From Sclerotiophoma versabilis (Eukaryota; Ascomycota; Dothideomycetes; Pleosporales; Didymellaceae): a stretch of DNA of 64,000 nucleotides. Below are positions 22,009 through 32,998 of the stretch, one piece after another. The notes under the pieces were generated by a model. It did not search any database and was not told the origin of the DNA. It worked only from the letters and a program-made list of their open reading frames with translations. The stretch lies in assembly GCA_012274445.1 (NCBI GenBank), contig JAAROD010000015.1, positions 3,410,001 through 3,474,000 of the forward strand, written 5' to 3'. The position numbers and the translations under genes were made by a program. How positions within the stretch are numbered: the stretch's first letter is position 1; each line of letters begins with the position of its first letter.

Positions 22009-23325
22009 CTACCGCCCTGGCTCGTAATAACTGGTTGCTACACCTGCAGCTGCAGCCTTCTCATTGCTGGGTCCGGCTTGCGCCTGCTGGTGCCTAGGCG
22101 GTAGGGGAGGTAGAGGCTGTTCTCCGCTAACAGGCCGCTGTCCTCTCATCTGCTGCATGCCCGGCGCGCTCATTTGCTGCGCAAACATTGGATGCTGCTG
22201 TCCCTGCACCCCATACCCTCCTTGACCGGAGAGGCTATTTGACTGGCTCGGCAACTGGTGGTACGCTTGCCACCCAGCAGTCCTCATGTGTGCCTGTCCC
22301 GGCGGCGGCACAATTGCACCGTTCTGGACCATGTTCTGCACAATTCCAGCTGCGAGCTTCTCAGCATCTTTCGACACCTTGGAGTTGCGGTACTTATGGC
22401 AATCGATGCACGCCCATACGAAAAGCGCAAAATGCAGTACCATGCCGAGCCACTGGCACACGACAGCCGCGAGCTCGACACGTGCGCGATTCGGCTTCTC
22501 ATCCCAGAGCCGATTGACGTAGGCGTCCATTTCCGCGCAGTTGTGGAATGGAGGGTCATCGTAGTAATAGTACCTGTTAACAGACGAACCGTTGCAAGCG
22601 CGCTCATATGTCACGCCCGAGTAATCATTATCCGGCTGCCATACCCAGGTGTTGTTCCTCTGGAGAACGTAATCGCCATACCTGGTACTCCACCCCTCAG
22701 AGTAGCCCAACGTCCCGTCTTGGCCCCAATAGATAACATCAAAGAGCGCGACCATTGTGAGGAGCGCAGTCCCGAGAAATCCGAGCCAGAGGAGTAGGTC
22801 TATGGCGACGCGCAAGCCGGGGTGGATGGGGCGCTTGCGGCCGACGAAGAGAGTGATGCAAAGGAAGCACCAGATAATGGAGATTGAGAATGTGATCAGA
22901 CCCCAAGGCAAAGACCAGGTGCTATCGTAGCCATAGTCAAAGCCAGAAAGCAGTGTGTTGGCTGTGCTGATAGCCCAAGCAACACAGCCAATGCCAACGA
23001 TACCAGCGAAGATTAGGGCAATTTCCAAAGCCAGCTTGAACTTCCAGAGACGGTCCGCAGCGTTGAGTTGCTCATTGTAGGTCAGATCTTCCAACTCTAT
23101 AGAGGCACCCGGGGTCGGGGCCACTGGGGTCGGTAAGGTCGAAGAAATGGTCGAAGGATTGGTCATCATAGGCGCAGTTGGTGTAGGAGCCGTTGTGGCT
23201 GCGGCAGGCTGAGCCGGCATGTTGGCGTGCGCGGGAGGCGAGTTCTGGACCGTCGTGTGTCCTGTTGGGGAGGTGGTTGTAATTTGAGGCGCCTGAGGCG
23301 CAGGCGGAGCTTGTGGTGTAGACAT
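22009..23325 (-). CDS. Four-helix membrane protein with proline/glutamine-rich ends
   Basis: A single exon encodes 438 residues. The start at 23325 (M-S-T-P-Q) is chosen over an upstream open extension because that extension has no in-frame ATG in a good position. Residues 1-100 are Pro/Thr/Ala-rich. Four hydrophobic segments follow: A-L-I-F-A-G-I-V-G-I-G, then L-I-T-F-S-I-S-I-I-W-C, then L-L-L-W-L-G-F-L-G-T-A, and, after a polar loop with Asn-Gly-Ser and Cys residues, V-V-C-Q-W-L-G-M-V-L-H. The C-terminus is Gln/Pro-rich. The layout resembles fungal MARVEL-like integral membrane proteins, but I cannot name a family. The location is likely the plasma or an internal membrane. Confidence 0.8.
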   Translation of the reverse strand: MSTPQAPPAPQAPQITTTSPTGHTTVQNSPPAHANMPAQPAAATTAPTPTAPMMTNPSTISSTLPTPVAPTPGASIELEDLTYNEQLNAADRLWKFKLALEIALIFAGIVGIGCVAWAISTANTLLSGFDYGYDSTWSLPWGLITFSISIIWCFLCITLFVGRKRPIHPGLRVAIDLLLWLGFLGTALLTMVALFDVIYWGQDGTLGYSEGWSTRYGDYVLQRNNTWVWQPDNDYSGVTYERACNGSSVNRYYYYDDPPFHNCAEMDAYVNRLWDEKPNRARVELAAVVCQWLGMVLHFALFVWACIDCHKYRNSKVSKDAEKLAAGIVQNMVQNGAIVPPPGQAHMRTAGWQAYHQLPSQSNSLSGQGGYGVQGQQHPMFAQQMSAPGMQQMRGQRPVSGEQPLPPLPPRHQQAQAGPSNEKAAAAGVATSYYEPGR

Positions 23326-23889
23326 TATATACTGAAATGTAAATCGAAGCGAATGGCTACGCGAAAGTCGCGCGAGGATTGAAAAACGAGCGTCAGAGAA
23401 GAAGAACAGAGAGGTTGAGAAGTGAGAAGTTTGCACGATAACTGACTCTCCTTTGTTTGCTTTGCCGCGAAACGGGCGCGATGGTTGCCTGACGCTAGAC
23501 GTGAATTTGGCGATAAATAACTTTATTTAGACGGACATGCAGGGGGCGTGCGCCCGTACTTGATCGACCGTCGCCTCCACATCTCGCGTTTATCCAGACC
23601 TCATCATCAGGCAAGCATGTGTAAGCTTCAAACATCCGCAAGCTTGGTTGCTTCTGAGCGAATACGCATCTCTGGTATAGAATTGATTGAACCCGTCTCG
23701 ATCGATGATTGATCGGAAAGCTCATGAATCGCTCTGGTGCTGGACGAGGCAGACTTCGTATCAGGTCCAGAGATGCGTATGTCTGGTACAATTGTAACAG
23801 GTTCGCTGCAAGCAGAGTCAGGTCAGTGCTCTGTCATATGTGCGCGGTTGCTTGGATGAGAAAGAGGTGGGTGAGTCTTGTCACGGATC
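23326..23889. other. Intergenic; includes a 14-bp inverted repeat
   Basis: This is the promoter side of the membrane-protein gene and the 3' flank of VPS23. The arms atacgcatctctgg (23662-23675) and its reverse complement (23767-23780) enclose 91 bp. No gene is seen. Confidence 0.6.
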
Positions 23890-25879
23890 TCACCGCATCT
23901 GGTACTCATCCAATGCCATGCCTTTTGCAATCTTCTTGATCAGCGCTTTCTTCAAGAACTGCTCGCGGGCTAGACTGCGCGTTTGCTGTGCTTCTATTAG
24001 TATGTAGTGCATCATCTCAGCACCAGACTTACGTACCTTGACAAATACGTCCGCAGTTATCCTCCCCTTGTCAAGCGCTCTTCCTAGTACAAACAGAGCA
24101 TCAGCGATTCCTCGCTCTTCGGCAGCAAGTGTATACAACTGTTGCCCCACCACCGTAGGCGCTACGAGCACATCATCCACATCTGGTGCTTGTCTCCTTC
24201 GCGCATCGTCCATGGCGCGATCTGCTTCGACCATTGCACCTTTCAGAATCTGCTCGTTAGAAGCTAGGACAGCATCTAGTTGCTGCAGTTCTCCCAGTTC
24301 GGCTTGTAGCCGCGAATATGCAGTTTTTAGTGCTTGCTGCTGCGCTCGAAGAGGCGCCACAGCAGCCTGATTCGAGGCTACTACTTGGCGTGTCTGTGAG
24401 ACGAGAGCATGACTGAGGGCGGTGAGAAGGGCATCCTTCTGCGGGTTTGGTGGCACGGGAGGTACTGGCAGCGACGCCTGGTTGCCCTGTTGAGATGGTA
24501 GTGTTACCTCAAGCGAATCGTCTAGGAGGTTGACGGGAGGTGCTGGCTTAGGTTGTGGCGGCGGCTGTTGGTACTGCTGATGTTGCTGCGGGTGCTGCTG
24601 GGGTGGTTGTTGATACTGCTGCTGTTGGAGCGGTAGGTGTCCGTATTGTTGGAGGGCACCGTGTTGACCAGGGTACTGCCGTGCTGGAGCACCATTCACA
24701 GGAGGCTGCTGTGGAGGGGCTTGCCTTGCAAAGCCAGATACTTGTCGTTGGCCCTGAGGCGTGAAGGGACTGACGGGACTCCCTGATCCATAGGGAGCAG
24801 GTGGGAAGTCTTGTGCTTGTGCATGTGGCCGCGAGCTGTGCGAAACTGGTGTAGCAGGACCTATATCGTGACCCCTTTGACGTTGTGGAATGCCCGGTAC
24901 TGGTGGAGGCGTTTGCAGTTGCCAATTGGAAGGCGCACCATAGCTGCTCCTCTGAGGCTGCTGATATTGCCGCGCTGATGGCTCTTGTGGCAGTGGATGC
25001 GGGGGAAGCGGAGGAGGCTGCGAGTATCGATCGTTTTGCGGTTGAGGGCTTGGCCTGTTCTGCTCATGCGGCTTCGGTGGCCTTGGAGGAGGGGCAGGAG
25101 ATGCTTGAGAGGGGCCCGGGGCTGCTGATAGGCCCGGTGTCCCGTGCATAGACCGCCGGTATTCAGACGGTGGTGGAGGGACTGGCGGCGGACCTTGTTG
25201 CGCGGGCGCATTGTACTGCGGTTGCAGTTGCGGTTGCCTTGACCGGACTGGAGGCTCTTTCGCAAAGACGCCCCGCAGAACGGCAAGGAAGTCGAACAAG
25301 GTAGATTTCTGCGAGGAGGTCAGCCCAGACTCCTGCTGCCCAACTGTGCGTGCTGTTGCGGTGCACCGCGTGTACGCTACTCACATCCCAATACTTTGCC
25401 CATTGGGCCAGATATGGATGGTATACCCTTCCGTCGCCGCTCACATGCTGACCGGGTCGCACAAGCATGTCCTTGTCCGGCTTGACGTACACAATGGGCG
25501 GTTCGCGCGGGTAGGCGTAGGGCACCCATACTGCCACCGGGAAGCCGTATGTTGCGCCGCGGAACGTGACAGGCAGAGTCCCGCTGAGGTTGAGGAGAAG
25601 GTTGGAAGCTCCATTCTCGTATGCTGAGCCTGTCAGCTGCTGTGCGCTTTGGAGGCGAGATGCAGGGCGGTGTTGCGCGCCGGGTTACGTACTGTAGACG
25701 TCGGTGCGCACCGAGAGGGACGGATAGTGGGAGAGAGCTTCTGTAGCATCATGGTATGTGCGACTGACGTCTGTGTAGTTCTGCGAGGTTGTTAATATGC
25801 CACTGCGTGAGCTCGAGTAGACACTTACACTGGTGAGAACGCTGTAAAGCCAGTTCAACGTTGTCTCCGGCACGGCCAT
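23890..25879 (-). CDS. VPS23: ESCRT-I subunit Vps23/TSG101
   Basis: The exons are 25829-25879, 25693-25780, 25385-25629, 24037-25308 and 23890-23985, giving 583 residues. Residues 1-130 form the UEV domain: L-S-G-T-L-P-V-T-F-R-G, Y-P-R-E-P-P-I-V-Y-V and Y-L-A-Q-W-A-K-Y-W. It is a catalytically dead ubiquitin-conjugating fold that binds ubiquitin and PTAP-type motifs. A long Pro/Gln-rich linker of about 230 residues follows, then a coiled-coil stretch (Q-Q-A-L-K-T-A-Y-S-R-L-Q-A-E-L). The steadiness box is at the end (R-E-Q-F-L-K-K-A-L-I-K-K). The protein acts at endosomes, sorting ubiquitinated cargo into multivesicular bodies. The last intron is 51 bp with no in-frame stop, so its retention would simply insert 17 residues. 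Confidence 0.93.
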
Positions 25880-26296
25880 ACTGTCTGGCGGGGAAGCATG
25901 AAGCTCCGCCGAACACGATGTTGACCCTAGCAACACGCCAAGGTCGCCGCTTCCTTCACCAGTGCTGACACTGGACTTTCCAGCAATCCAGCTAATACGC
26001 GAGATGGATGAACGTCGATGTTTGGTTCACGAAGAGGCAGGAAAAGGGTGATCGTGCCAATCATCACTTTGAACCTTTCAGGACTTCAAGACTTCAGGCT
26101 ATGAATTCATCGACGTGATATCATCCATGTAATTCAACACGTGAGCAGCACGTCGCAATGCAGTTCAAAATTTGGATAGAATGTCAATTAAATCTCCTTT
26201 CATGACGCCTCAGCGAGCGTGTGCTTCAGACCTATCTTATAAACCGAATACGCCCCTATATTTTACAAGAAACTGCTGGGTATCCTCAACTACTGC
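25880..26296. other. Intergenic, no gene seen
   Basis: The region contains the VPS23 promoter and the 3' flank of NFS1, which are transcribed in the same direction. I see nothing else. Confidence 0.6.
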
Positions 26297-27916
26297 TCAG
26301 TGCTGGCTCCACTCGATCGTGTTGAGATCAACGCCCTCCTGTACCAACTCCCAAAGCGGGCTGAGCTCGCGCAGGAACGTGACACGCTCCTTGACAGCCT
26401 TCAAGACGTAGTCGATCTCAGCGTCGGTAGTAAATCGCCCAATTCCGAATCGAATACTGCTGTGCGCACTCTCGTCACTGCTGCCAAGGGCACGGAGGAC
26501 ATAGCTGGGTTCCAGGGAGGCTGACGTGCAAGCACTACCGGAGGACAGGGCAATGTCCTTGAGGGCCATGAGCAGGGACTCGCCCTCGACGTAGGCGAAA
26601 GAGACGTTGACGCAGCCGGGGTAGTGACGCTCGCGATCGCCGTTTAGTGTGGTGTGCTCCATAGAGAGGAGGCCTTCGAGAAGACGGTTCGACAGGGCAG
26701 TGATGCGCTTGGTGTCGTACTACTGCATGTCAGTAAGGTTCAAAGTGGGCGGAAAGACTGTACATACCTCCATCTCTTCTTTGCAGATACGAGCAGCCTC
26801 GCCAAAGCCAATCACAAGAGGTGGTGCGATTGTGCCACTTCGCAGACCACGCTCCTGACCACCTCCGCTGATGATGGGGTCGAGTCTGACCCTGGGCCTT
26901 CTGCGCACGTAGCAAGCGCCGACGCCCTTTGGCCCGTAGATCTTGTGACCGGAAATGGACATCAGATCAACGTTCATCTTGTTGACGTCGATGGGGATCT
27001 TGCCGACCGCCTGAGCGGCATCTGTGTGGAAGAAGATCTTCTTGGACCTGCACAGCTTGCCAATCTCCTCCATGGGCTGCACGACACCAATCTCGTTGTT
27101 GACGGTCATGATACTGACGAGCATCGTCTCAGGGCGCATGGCGGCCTCGAGCTGTGCCAAGTCAACCAGACCGTTGCTCTGGACCGGCAGGTAGGTGACC
27201 TGGCAGCCCTCATCCTGCAAATGCCTGCAGCTGTCCAGCACACACTTGTGCTCGGTCTGTGCTGTGATGATGTGGTTCTTCTTGCCGGAGCGCTTGAGGA
27301 AGCGGGCCACGCCCTTGATGCTCATGTTGTTGCTTTCGGTGGCGCCGCTGGTGAAGATGATCTCCTTGGGGTCGGCACCAATGAGGTCGGCGATGTGTGC
27401 GCGGGCGTCCTCGACGGCCTTGTCGGTCTCCCATCCGTAGGCGTGCGTGCGCGAGTGCGGGTTGCCGTAGAGGCCGGTCATGAAGGGAAGCTGGGCGTCG
27501 ACGACGCGGGGGTCCATGGGCGTGGTGGCTTGCATGTCCAGATAGATGGGCCGCGATCCCTGGTCCATGACGGTGGCCTGCTTCAGGATACCTGGAGCTG
27601 TCAATATCACTCAGTGGCGGCGGGGCGAGTGGCGGCACGCACCAGCACTGGGGCTCATCATGGCGTCGGCAGACATGCCCGTGGTCGGCATCGTCGCGTC
27701 TGCCGCCTTCTCTCCCGTCTTGTTCAGGAAGGCCGTCTTCTCTGCCTGGATGGTGGTGTCGACGTTGACGGAGGCGTTGTTCGACTTGGACTCGGAGACA
27801 TAGGTGCGGCGGCCGGCAGCGGTGCGGAGGCATGTGCGGGCGGAGCTGGAGGCCGGATACCTTCTCGAGGCAATGCGGAGGGCCTGCCTCGCAATCGTGG
27901 GGGCGAAGCTCGACAT
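26297..27916 (-). CDS. NFS1: Cysteine desulfurase, mitochondrial
   Basis: The exons are 27643-27916, 26768-27597 and 26297-26719, giving 508 residues (yeast Nfs1 is 497). The start at 27916 gives an Arg/Ala/Ser-rich, acid-free N-terminus typical of a mitochondrial presequence. The PLP-dependent class V fold is marked by [22 protein letters not shown], the Schiff-base region [10 protein letters not shown] and the catalytic-Cys loop S-S-G-S-A-C-T-S. The C-terminus ends close to the family consensus. Nfs1 takes sulfur from cysteine for Fe-S cluster assembly, working with Isd11 and Isu, and supplies sulfur to the Uba4-Urm1 tRNA thiolation route. URM1 is about 10 kb away in this window. No defects are seen. 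Confidence 0.96.
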
Positions 27917-28486
27917 GGTGGCGATGGGCAGATGTGGTGGGGATGTTGGAGACGTCGTCCACGATCCTGTCGGGGCGCAACTTTCCAGCATGGCCGGAGC
28001 CGAGCCGAGCTAGCGACAGAGCTGACTAAAGCCGAATGTCCATGTCCCCGTCCGCGCTCATGTCCGTGGGCCGGAGCGGCCGGGCGTGGTCGAGCAGAGG
28101 GCAGCTGCGCGCAGCATACGCCGGGCGCCTGCAGAGGCAGCGGGACTGCTGGCACGCCTGTGCCGGGCCGTGTGCAGGTGCAGGTGCAGGTGCAGGTCGC
28201 TGCTGCACAGAGCGCACGAAGCGAAGAGCACCAGAGGCTCTCGGCACATTGCATCACCCGGGCCCGCGTAGCCACACGGGGGTTCAGCATGTGGCTGAGC
28301 GGTCCGCGAACGACGTCAGTCCAAGAGCGAGGGACAAGACCCACTAAACCCACCACCCACCAACTGACTGCGCCATCACCCGCTCTCCTCTTTATGCTGC
28401 TCCTCCGTGCGACTACACGCTCCCGCCGTGCCCCGACACCCTAACCGTGCAGCTCAATCTCGCAGCTCCTCTCGCATCCCCCCACA
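27917..28486. promoter_or_regulatory. Divergent promoter region between NFS1 and the BAR-SH3 gene
   Basis: A 570-bp GC-rich interval between the two divergent start codons. It contains a (GGTGCA)n-type hexamer run around 28171-28197. Long frames overlapping it are by-products of high GC content. No specific sites are recognised. Confidence 0.5.
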
Positions 28487-30068
28487 ATGTCCTGGAAAGG
28501 GCTGACCAAGTCCGTCGTGAGGGTATGGCCCGACTCCTGCATGCGCCCCGTCAGGCTGCAACCCCCGGCTGACGAGACCCATAGACGCCACAGACGTTCA
28601 AGCAGAAGTTCAATATCGTACGTTCACCACATGGAAGCTGTACACAGGCAGCCGGGGCAATGCGCTCTCTCCCGCCTGCGCGCGCGGCCATGCGCTAACA
28701 GGAGCGTGTGCAGGGCGAGATCACAAAGGATCCCATCTACATCGATGCCGAGCGCCGCTTCAACGAGCTGGAGAAGGAGACGAAGAAGCTCCATGAAGAG
28801 TCGAAAAAGTAGGCGCTTAGCATGAGCCCTCTTGGCCCGACCTGGACTAACACACGGCAGGTATTTCGAGGCTATCAATGGTGCGCATACCAGACGCCAA
28901 CGCCGCCGCATTCACCTCTAACACCACTTCACAGGCATGCTCACACATCAGATCGAGTTCTCCAAAGCCATCGCCGAGATCTACAAACCCATCTCCGGAC
29001 GAATGTCGGACCCCACTTCGTTCCATGACGAGGGGAACACTGCCGGTATCGAGGCCTGCGACCAGTACCAGGAGGTTGTAGGAGAGCTACAAGAAACCCT
29101 CAAGCCCGAGCTTGAGATGATAGAATCACGAGTCATCTCGCCCGCCAACCAGCTGCTCGACATCATCAAGGCCGTACGCAAGCTGGGCGCCAAGCGCGAC
29201 CACAAGCAGCTTGATTACGACCGTCACCGAGCGGCCCTCAAGAAGCTGCAGGACAAGAAGGACAAGACCTTGAAGGACGAGAAGGCCATGTACCGTGCCG
29301 AGAACGACGCCGAACAAGCCACGCAGGACTTCAACTACTTCAACGATCTTCTCAAGGACGAGCTGCCGAAGCTGTTCGCTTTGGAGAGGGAGTTCATCCA
29401 ACCCCTTTTCCAGTCGTTCTACTACATGCAATTGAACGTCTTCTATACACTGCATGAGCGTATGCAGCGGCTTGACATCGGGTACTTCGATCTGGAGCTG
29501 GACATCGAGGCAGCCTACGAGAAGAAGCGCGGAGACGTCCAGGCAGAGGCAGAAAAGCTGTCAGTAGTCAAGTTCAAGGCCACAGGTGGGCGCACGGGCC
29601 CAGGAGGGCGACCAGGCGTGTCAAAGTACGCCACCAAAGCTCAAGAAGCAAAAGCAGGCCGCGCGTCGATTTCCGAAGAAGCACCACCACCACCATACAG
29701 TGCTGGCCCCTCCAGCGAAGTTGCGGACCTCAAATCGCCTACATTATCACAGGGTTCGTGGGGTTCCGCTGCAAAGGCAAAGGGTGCCGCACCGCCGCCA
29801 CCGAAACCCAAGCCTTCTCGTCTCAGCGGTATGCCTGCAGCTGAGACGTGTACTGCCTTGTACGATTTCGAGGCTCAGTCTGAAGGGGATCTCAGCTTCT
29901 TGACTGGTGACACTATCGAAATCGTCACACGGACGCAGAACGAGAACGAATGGTGGACGGGCAAGGTCCGGGGCAAGATGGGGCAGTTCCCAGGTATGTC
30001 TTCTCAAGACTCGACAAAATCATGGCTACAGCTGACACGGCACAGGAAATTACGTGAAGCTGAATTAG
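28487..30068 (+). CDS. BAR-SH3 protein of the Rvs167/Hob1 type
   Basis: There are six exons: 28487-28522, 28585-28617, 28714-28808, 28861-28880, 28935-29993 and 30046-30068, giving 421 residues. The first four small exons are needed to begin the BAR domain (M-S-W-K-G, then T-P-Q-T-F-K-Q-K-F). The BAR domain covers roughly residues 1-240 and is rich in charged coiled-coil helices (H-E-E-S-K-K-Y-F-E-A and [10 protein letters not shown]). A Pro/Ser/Ala linker and a C-terminal SH3 domain follow: A-L-Y-D-F-E-A-Q, then D-L-S-F-L-T-G-D, then W-W-T-G-K, then F-P-G-N-Y-V. Members bend membranes and link endocytosis to actin patches. The final 7-residue exon completes the SH3 fold (N-Y-V-K-L-N), which supports the last intron. 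Confidence 0.92.
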
Positions 30069-30510
30069 GCGTTCAATCGACGGGACTCTTTGAGGTCCAA
30101 GATGAAGATACCTGTTGTTACTGTTGGTCGCTGTTGAGTAGAAGGGCCCTTCGAGGTCCGCATGTTCATTCTGCTAGACACTGCATTGCTTACACTTCAG
30201 ACTACATATTAATACTTCTACATCACCACTTCACCGCATCCTGATCTAGTTCCATGTTCCCGCACCCCAGCTTCAGCCACACCTCGGTCCCTTTCCATCC
30301 TAGCGTAGATCACACGGGACATCCCCGCATGGTCTCGTCGGCAATACGGAGCTCCCCCGAGCTGTAATTGTCTCCACCAGTCCGGCTGCATCCAAACATA
30401 TCTGTCTCCATTACACGTCACCCTCGTATACTAACCCGCCAGATCTCCCCAAACTCCCCTCCACCCACGGCGACACTACAACCTCCAACATCGCCACCAC
30501 CACCACCACC

Positions 30511-31261
30511 ATGGGTTACGACTCTACAATCACATTCACCCTCGACACAATATGTCCTTGGTACGCACGTCTAGCTTGCAGTTCTACTATCAAAAAGAGA
30601 ACCACCCCCGCTCACCCACCGCAGGACATATATAGGCTTCCTCCGCCTGCGAAAAGCGCTCGACTCGCACCGCTCTGCCAACCCTTCGTCACCCGTCACG
30701 TTCCAGCTGCGCCTCGCACCGTACCAGCTGTATCCGGACTTTTCGCAAGACGGCGCGGACAGACACGCATGGATCCGCGACGAGAGGTACGCGGGGAGTG
30801 AAGACCGGTTTCAGAAGTACGCGGCGTACATGGGCGCGCTGGGCAAGGACGAAGGGGTCGAGTTTGATTTCTCTGCTGGCCCATTTGCGAATACTTTCCA
30901 TGCGCATCGCGTGCTGCAGTATATTCAGGAACACCATAGTCCTGACGCTGCGGTCAAGGCGCTTGAGAGTCTGTACCAGCAGTACTTTACACAGCAGGCG
31001 CATCCGAGCAGTCCCGAGACGTTGTCGAAGGCCTGTCAAGCCGCTGGGTTGAGTGATTCCGAGGGGAAGAAGGTTGTGGACGATGAAAGTGAAGAAGCGA
31101 TGGAGACGAAGATGGCCATTCGAGAGCAGACGGGGAATGGGGTGGATAGTGTGCCGTATATCGTGTTTGAGGGCCGGAAGAGAGACTTCACGTTGATTGG
31201 GGCTAAAGAGGTCAAGGAGTACGTCAAGACGCTGGAGCAGGTCGTTAAGGAGGCGTCGTAG
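30511..31261 (+). CDS. DsbA-like (FrnE-type) thioredoxin-fold oxidoreductase
   Basis: The exons are 30511-30560 and 30625-31261 (intron gtacgc to cgcag), giving 228 residues. The spliced codon forms the Trp of a D-T-I-C-P-W-T-Y-I-G motif, the usual active-site position of FrnE/2-hydroxychromene-isomerase-like DsbA proteins. Only one Cys is present there, so a classical CxxC disulfide exchange is unlikely. The helical insert follows, and near the C-terminus there is a V-D-S-V-P-Y-I-V-F segment with the conserved cis-Pro. No signal peptide is seen, so it is probably cytosolic or peroxisomal. The substrate is unknown. Confidence 0.88.
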
Positions 31262-31678
31262 CAGAGCATCACGCAGACTACCGACCGCATGAAAAATGAA
31301 TGAATTGGGCCTTAGATATACGCTCGTTCCGCTGAGCTGTCATGTGTATGTATGCTATGGTTGGGATAGCTGTTCGTCGTCGCCAACAAAGGAAACGCAT
31401 AGAGCACGACCAAGATGAACAACCAGATGGTCAGAGATACACGCATTGTATGCGGCTGGGTATGAACAAAGCCAGACTCAGTCGATGCTGAGAAGGCGAA
31501 GGCCCCAACGAGAAGAATGCAGAGATATGTGCCGTGAACGCCAATGCCAGCCAGGGCAGTCGTGCCGCTAGAACGTTGTCGTGAGATGAACTCCGGAGGA
31601 GTTAATGCTGGGTTACATGCAGGCAGCGATATCCGGAGCAGTGAAGGCAAAGCATCCTCATGCTGAAAGGTGTGACAC
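31262..31678. other. Intergenic; may contain an alternative last exon of the CAP gene
   Basis: On the minus strand an open frame of about 90 residues (Leu/Val/Phe-rich, ending at 31312) could be joined to the CAP gene by a gtgagt donor at its stop codon. Otherwise the interval holds the 3' flanks of two convergent genes. Confidence 0.4.
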
Positions 31679-32412
31679 TCACTTGCGAGACCAGGCGTAG
31701 CCGGTTTCAGCACGTTCGGTGACCTCGCCGAGAGAAGGGTCACCACAGACTGGACCCCAGACCTGTGCCTCGAACTGCCCAGCTGCAATGTTATTACCGG
31801 CATAGTCATAGTCTAATCCAATCAATGTCTGTTCAGTGAGCAACGTCAAGGCCACTTACAGCAATACAAGCGGCCAGGCCAGTCAACCTGGCCGGGGTTG
31901 CAATAGCCAACAGCACAGCCAACGCGGGAGGTGTTGCGCCACACCATCTGCGTGAAGTGGCCCCAGGTATCCTCGTAATGAGGGTGATCGTACGGGTACT
32001 TGGTCTCCTCTTCATGCCAGCCGTGCACAGCGGTACGGGCAAATTCGACCCAATCTTCGTATTTAGAAGGGGCAGGCTTCTGGGAGGAGAGGTTGCTGCC
32101 GGAACGCATCTGTGAGAGTTAGTCAGGCTCGTCAAGCGTTTCATAAGCGGCGTGACTTACATGCTCAGGCATATAGGTGCACTCGGAGATGTCGCGACGG
32201 GCAACATCAGCAAGGCCTTGGTCCCAGACCAGGTCTTGAGCGCAGTGGAGACGGCGCCAGTACCAGTGAGCCCGCATCACAGCACTGATGAAGTTGGAAT
32301 CATCTGGGTGAGGAGCATCGTCGTTGTAGAGATCGCGGGGCTTGACATCGTGGGCGGGCGCAGCGACTGCAGTGGCGGCAAGGAGAACAGCGATTGTAGC
32401 GAAAGGTTTCAT
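31679..32412 (-). CDS. Secreted CAP/PR-1-like protein
   Basis: The exons are 32161-32412, 31860-32109 and 31679-31812, giving 211 residues. The introns run gtaagt...cacag and gtaagt...gattag. A signal peptide of about 18 residues is followed by the CAP domain: helices with M-R-A-H-W-Y-W, the signature H-F-T-Q-M-V-W-R-N-T-S-R-V-G-C-A, and C-Y-Y-D-Y-A-G-N near the end of the fold. Fungal members (Pry/PR-1 type) are exported and some bind sterols. The stop codon TGA is formed by cgcaa|gtgagt, so a strong splice donor overlaps it. Use of that donor would replace the last residue by a longer hydrophobic tail. The function here is not known beyond the family. Confidence 0.88.
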
Positions 32413-32934
32413 GTCTGTTGATGCCGTTCGCCGGCAGGAGCGACCAAGGTATATGGATATGGGTTACTTAGGAAAAGTAGGGTGTAGGAGAGTTGGTGCA
32501 GCTGCTCGAGTTTCTCGCGCACTCAGGTGAGGAGTCAAAGGAGCGGGGATAGTAAAGAGCGTGAATGATCGAAGATGGAGAAGAAGTGGAGGCAGAAGGC
32601 AGTGTGTTTATAGGATTGGTGGCCAAGGCTCTGGGACCATGTTGACAGCAACGTATGGTCAGAGACGCGCCTGCTGCCCTTCACTTACCTGTTTGGAACT
32701 TGTGTGCTAGCCCGCAGAATCAGATCATTTCGAGTGGAGCGGGGAAAGAGCATGGCAACCGTTTACAGACATAATTTGATTAAAGGGCGATTGCATATCC
32801 ATAGAGTCGAGTGCGCCGGGGCATCGAATGAGCCCGCTGGATTACCCGACTTGTGTCGCGGCAATTTCATGCCTGATGAACAACGAGCTCGTTTGTCGCT
32901 TTACCACTTTCTGCTAAGAGACACAAGTTAAGTG

Positions 32935-32998
32935 TCACGTAGCGCCTATTTGAGGCGCCTGCAAACGGGCGTTACCTACACCCGCCAGCGCTACGTGA
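32935..32998. repeat. 64-bp unit with 11-bp perfect terminal inverted repeats
   Basis: The arms tcacgtagcgc (32935-32945) and gcgctacgtga (32988-32998) are exact reverse complements. Inside lie smaller GC-rich palindromic pieces (ggcgcc). It may be a tiny inverted-repeat element or a hairpin. A target-site duplication is not evident. Confidence 0.6.

Noticed and set aside
26654..28444. Plus-strand 596-residue ORF
   Set aside because: It is a shadow of NFS1 on the opposite strand caused by high GC codon bias.
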